Shown in pieces: positions 4,958 to 6,141 of a stretch of DNA of 6,141 nt (position 1 is the stretch's first letter; each line of letters begins with the position of its first letter). The notes beneath the pieces are model-generated. The model had not been told where the DNA came from and did not search any database. It saw nothing but the letters and a program-made list of their open reading frames with translations. Origin of the DNA: Bacillota bacterium (GTDB taxonomy: Bacteria > Bacillota > Clostridia > Oscillospirales > Acutalibacteraceae); assembly GCA_023412845.1 (NCBI GenBank), contig JAEZRH010000173.1, forward strand, positions 1-6,141, written 5' to 3'. The translations under genes were made by a program, and so were the position numbers.

Positions 4958-6141
4958 TTAAAGGCCTCGGGCGGCGCAGATCCACGCCTGCCCGAGGCTG
5001 ATCCCCCCGTCGTTCATGGGAACGGCGGAATTGAGATACACTTTGAACCCGTCGCCCTGAAGCAGTCGGCGGCACTCCCCCAGCAAAAGCAGGTTTGCGA
5101 ACACGCCGCCGCTCAGCGCGACGCGGCTTTCACCCGTCTCCTTCCGGATTGTTCGGCAGATTTCCAGCGTCATTTCCGCAACGGCGAGATGGAAACCCAG
5201 CGCCGCGGGACCCGCTCCGGCCCCGTCGCGGGAAGCCCGCAAAAACTGCGACGCAAAGTCCGCCTGATCGGCGACGACGCACCCGTCCCCGCCCCGCGCG
5301 AGGCGGAAGCGGAACGGATACGGTGAGACGCCTTCCTTCCGTGCGGCGTCCGCCGCGTTTTCCAGCGCGATGGGGCACTCGCCCTCATAGCTGTTCTGCC
5401 CGCAGACGCCGAGGATCGCCGCCGCCGCGTCGAACAGCCGCCCCATGCTAGAGCTTCGGAATGTATTGACGCCTGCCGAAACTGCGGCGGCTACCAGCGG
5501 ATCGCCCGCGCGCTCCCCCGCCGCAACGCGGTAACAGTCGGCGGTCAGCGCCGCGTTCTCCGCCGCGTCGTCGCCCCCGCAGAGCGTAATGCCGCTCAGG
5601 TGGCCGGGCCGCCTGAATTCCCCGCCCCGGCACAGCAGGAATTCCCCGCCCCACACCGTTCCGTCCGTTCCGTAGCCGGTCCCGTCGTACACGACGCCGA
5701 TACAGCCATCAAGGCGGTTCTCCGCCATGACGGACGCCGCATGGGCATGGTGATGCTGGATCCCGACAGGTGCGCAGCCCAGCTCCGCCGCCAGCTTCTT
5801 CGCTATCGCCGACGAAAAATAGCCGGGGTGCAGGTCGCACGCGACCGCCTGCGGCAGGATGCCGAAAATTTTCTCCATCCGGCCGAGCGCACCGCGGTAA
5901 TTGCGCTGGACGCGGTAGTTCTCCATATCGCCGAAATACTGGCTCAGGTAGGCGTTGGAGCCGCTTTGCAGGCAGAAGCAGCTTTTAAGGTCTCCTCCCG
6001 CGGCAAAAACCGGGCGTTCCGCGGCTTTTCCGAGCACCACCGGCAGCGGTACGTAACCTCTGCTGCGGCGGATGACCTGCGGCGTTCCGCAGAAGACGCG
6101 CGTCACGGAGTCGTCGAGCGGCGTGAGGATCTCCCTTGTAT
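4958..6141 (-). CDS. hypF: HypF, carbamoyltransferase of [NiFe]-hydrogenase maturation (5' end missing)
   Basis: HypF uses carbamoyl phosphate and ATP to form carbamoyl-adenylate and transfers the carbamoyl group to the C-terminal Cys of HypE. The frame is open to the right edge, so the N-terminal acylphosphatase, zinc-finger and most of the YrdC-like domain lie outside. About 394 codons remain. The GTG at 6106 is an internal Val, because the residues before it (REILTPLDDSV) continue the conserved end of the YrdC domain, followed by RRSRGY (6053-6070). The Kae1-like domain shows DLHP (5825-5836), the metal-binding HHHAH (5741-5755), YDGTGYGTDG ending at 5660, SSMGRLFDA (5426-5452), LSGGVFAN (5093-5116) and MNDGG (5003-5017). 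All these motifs look intact. The TAA stop (4958-4960) is 38 nt before hypC. The order hypF-C-D-E is a common operon arrangement. Any promoter is to the right of the window. Confidence 0.97.
   Translation of the reverse strand, partial: TREILTPLDDSVTRVFCGTPQVIRRSRGYVPLPVVLGKAAERPVFAAGGDLKSCFCLQSGSNAYLSQYFGDMENYRVQRNYRGALGRMEKIFGILPQAVACDLHPGYFSSAIAKKLAAELGCAPVGIQHHHAHAASVMAENRLDGCIGVVYDGTGYGTDGTVWGGEFLLCRGGEFRRPGHLSGITLCGGDDAAENAALTADCYRVAAGERAGDPLVAAAVSAGVNTFRSSSMGRLFDAAAAILGVCGQNSYEGECPIALENAADAARKEGVSPYPFRFRLARGGDGCVVADQADFASQFLRASRDGAGAGPAALGFHLAVAEMTLEICRTIRKETGESRVALSGGVFANLLLLGECRRLLQGDGFKVYLNSAVPMNDGGISLGQAWICAARGL

Noticed and set aside
3844..5001. Long plus-strand open frame (385 codons) opposite hypD and hypC
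   Set aside because: It is antisense to hypD, hypC and the hypF 3' end, all of which carry unmistakable family motifs. Long antisense frames are expected in GC-rich coding DNA, and its translation is His/Arg-rich with no recognisable domain.
4920..5075. N-terminal extension of hypC to an upstream in-frame start
   Set aside because: The extra 52 residues would overlap the end of hypF in another frame, and the MCVALPG start with its own SD is decisive.
6104..6106. GTG as the start of hypF
   Set aside because: The residues before it continue the conserved YrdC-domain end (LTPLDDSV), so it is an internal Val and the gene runs off the right edge.

Overview
The window looks like chromosomal DNA from a GC-rich, anaerobic Firmicute of the class Clostridia. 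This is an inference from the strong GGAGG-type ribosome binding sites, the HypF/C/D/E protein sequences, and a cytosolic family 1 beta-glycosidase next to an EamA permease. No RNA gene, mobile element, CRISPR array or phage gene was seen.

Layout from left to right: a 27-codon C-terminal remnant of an unidentified plus-strand gene (1-84); a convergent intergenic stretch (85-207) with a good intrinsic terminator for minus-strand transcription; then five complete genes and one partial gene, all on the minus strand. In the direction of transcription (right to left) these are hypF (5' end beyond the right edge), hypC, hypD, hypE, an EamA/DMT-family permease and a glycoside hydrolase family 1 enzyme. 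The gaps are 38 nt (hypF-hypC), ATGA overlaps (hypC-hypD and hypD-hypE), about 34 nt (hypE-permease) and 66 nt (permease-hydrolase). No internal terminator was recognised before the hairpin at 86-117, so all six could share one transcript.

HypF, HypC, HypD and HypE are the four proteins that build and deliver the Fe(CN)2CO moiety of [NiFe]-hydrogenases. HypF makes carbamoyl-adenylate and passes the carbamoyl group to the C-terminal Cys of HypE, which dehydrates it to a thiocyanate. HypC and HypD form the iron-bearing scaffold that receives the cyanide. Every expected signature inside the window is intact, so the host probably makes a [NiFe]-hydrogenase encoded elsewhere, along with HypA, HypB and usually a maturation protease, none of which is in the window. 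The permease and the beta-glycosidase have no obvious biochemical link to hydrogenase maturation and may simply be co-transcribed neighbours.

The window is mostly ordinary. The points deserving a second look are the unclear translation start of the permease (a hairpin between a good SD and a GTG, versus an ACG at the position expected from the family), an unexplained C-terminal tail on the hydrolase, and the attachment of unrelated genes to the hyp operon. I found no convincing evidence of a new biological system.
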